Origin: Labrenzia sp. R4_2
GTDB taxonomy: Bacteria > Pseudomonadota > Alphaproteobacteria > Rhizobiales > Stappiaceae
Reading direction: 5' to 3'
Assembly: GCF_017743865.1 (NCBI RefSeq)
Contig: NZ_JAGHRJ010000001.1
Location: 1,054,001-1,118,000 of the forward strand
DNA length: 64,000 bases
Shown here in pieces: positions 63,996 to 64,000 of the stretch. A model generated the notes under the pieces. It made no database searches. It was not told the DNA's origin and worked only from the letters and a program-made list of their open reading frames with translations. The number at the start of each line of letters is the position of its first letter. Within the stretch, counting starts at the first letter, position 1. The translations under genes and the position numbers were made by a program.

Positions 63996-64000
63996 AAGGA

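Noticed and set aside
1..64000. CRISPR array, tRNA or rRNA genes, transposases
   Set aside because: No regularly spaced repeats, no cloverleaf-like sequence in the gaps, and no protein with transposase or integrase motifs.

Overview
The window reads as chromosomal DNA of a marine alphaproteobacterium, most like the Stappiaceae (Roseibium/Labrenzia group). This placement is an inference from gene content and order, not a search result. The supporting signs are the purM-purN operon divergent from an AI-2E/PerM permease gene followed by hdaA, polyphosphate kinase next to exopolyphosphatase and RNase D, an NDUFA12-type complex I protein, a long class II (B12-dependent) ribonucleotide reductase, and many small-ligand-binding periplasmic proteins. 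I see no rRNA or tRNA gene, CRISPR array or transposase.

Layout. 0-6.3 kb: the start of a MocR/GntR regulator cut by the window edge, a secreted amidohydrolase, an orphan gene, purN and purM (minus strand), then the permease and hdaA (plus). 6.4-12.5 kb: ppk, ppx, a strongly structured intergenic region, rnd, and a ParA-like ATPase. 12.5-19.5 kb: an MFS exporter with a histidine-rich tail, a thiolase, an H-NOX nitric-oxide sensor overlapping its hybrid histidine kinase, a VOC gene broken by one stop codon, and a D,D-carboxypeptidase. 20-30 kb: two tandem periplasmic binding-protein paralogues, aspS, an MsbA-like ABC exporter, two secreted proteins of unknown function, and a CSS-EAL c-di-GMP phosphodiesterase. 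30-38.9 kb: a TetR-MFP-RND efflux module, two small coiled-coil genes, an OxyR-like regulator that lacks the redox cysteines but has an OxyR-type operator, an ABM-domain protein, and two convergent binding proteins. 39.3-47.6 kb: SelO, a fatty acid desaturase, a cupin, the last 62 codons of a broken outer-membrane protein, and a minus-strand operon of arylsulfatase, a small coiled-coil protein, a PafA-like phosphatase and a formylglycine-generating enzyme. 47.9-53 kb: a CioAB-type bd oxidase, a CPA2 antiporter, and another binding protein. 53-60.4 kb: a RES-Xre toxin-antitoxin pair, then nrdJ with a 2-kb insertion at its 3' end. 60.8-64 kb: a response regulator, the NDUFA12-type gene, and a 563-residue orphan.

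The most unusual locus is at 54.5-56.7 kb. A solitary AIPR-family gene (abortive-infection type, with a nuclease-like N-terminus) lies directly behind nrdJ. The last ~166 bp of nrdJ occur twice, exactly 1980 bp apart. The copy that completes nrdJ has its final seven sense codons replaced by synonymous codons. The displaced copy keeps the original tail and sits in front of a strong terminator. This looks like insertion of a defence cassette that repairs the gene it enters. A RES-Xre toxin-antitoxin operon lies just beyond it, so the end of nrdJ looks like a small defence hotspot.

Other points for checking are the mutually exclusive hairpins between ppx and rnd, paired NrdR boxes upstream of nrdJ, an OxyR-type operator controlling a cysteine-less OxyR homologue, and the sulfatase operon abutting a broken outer-membrane gene.
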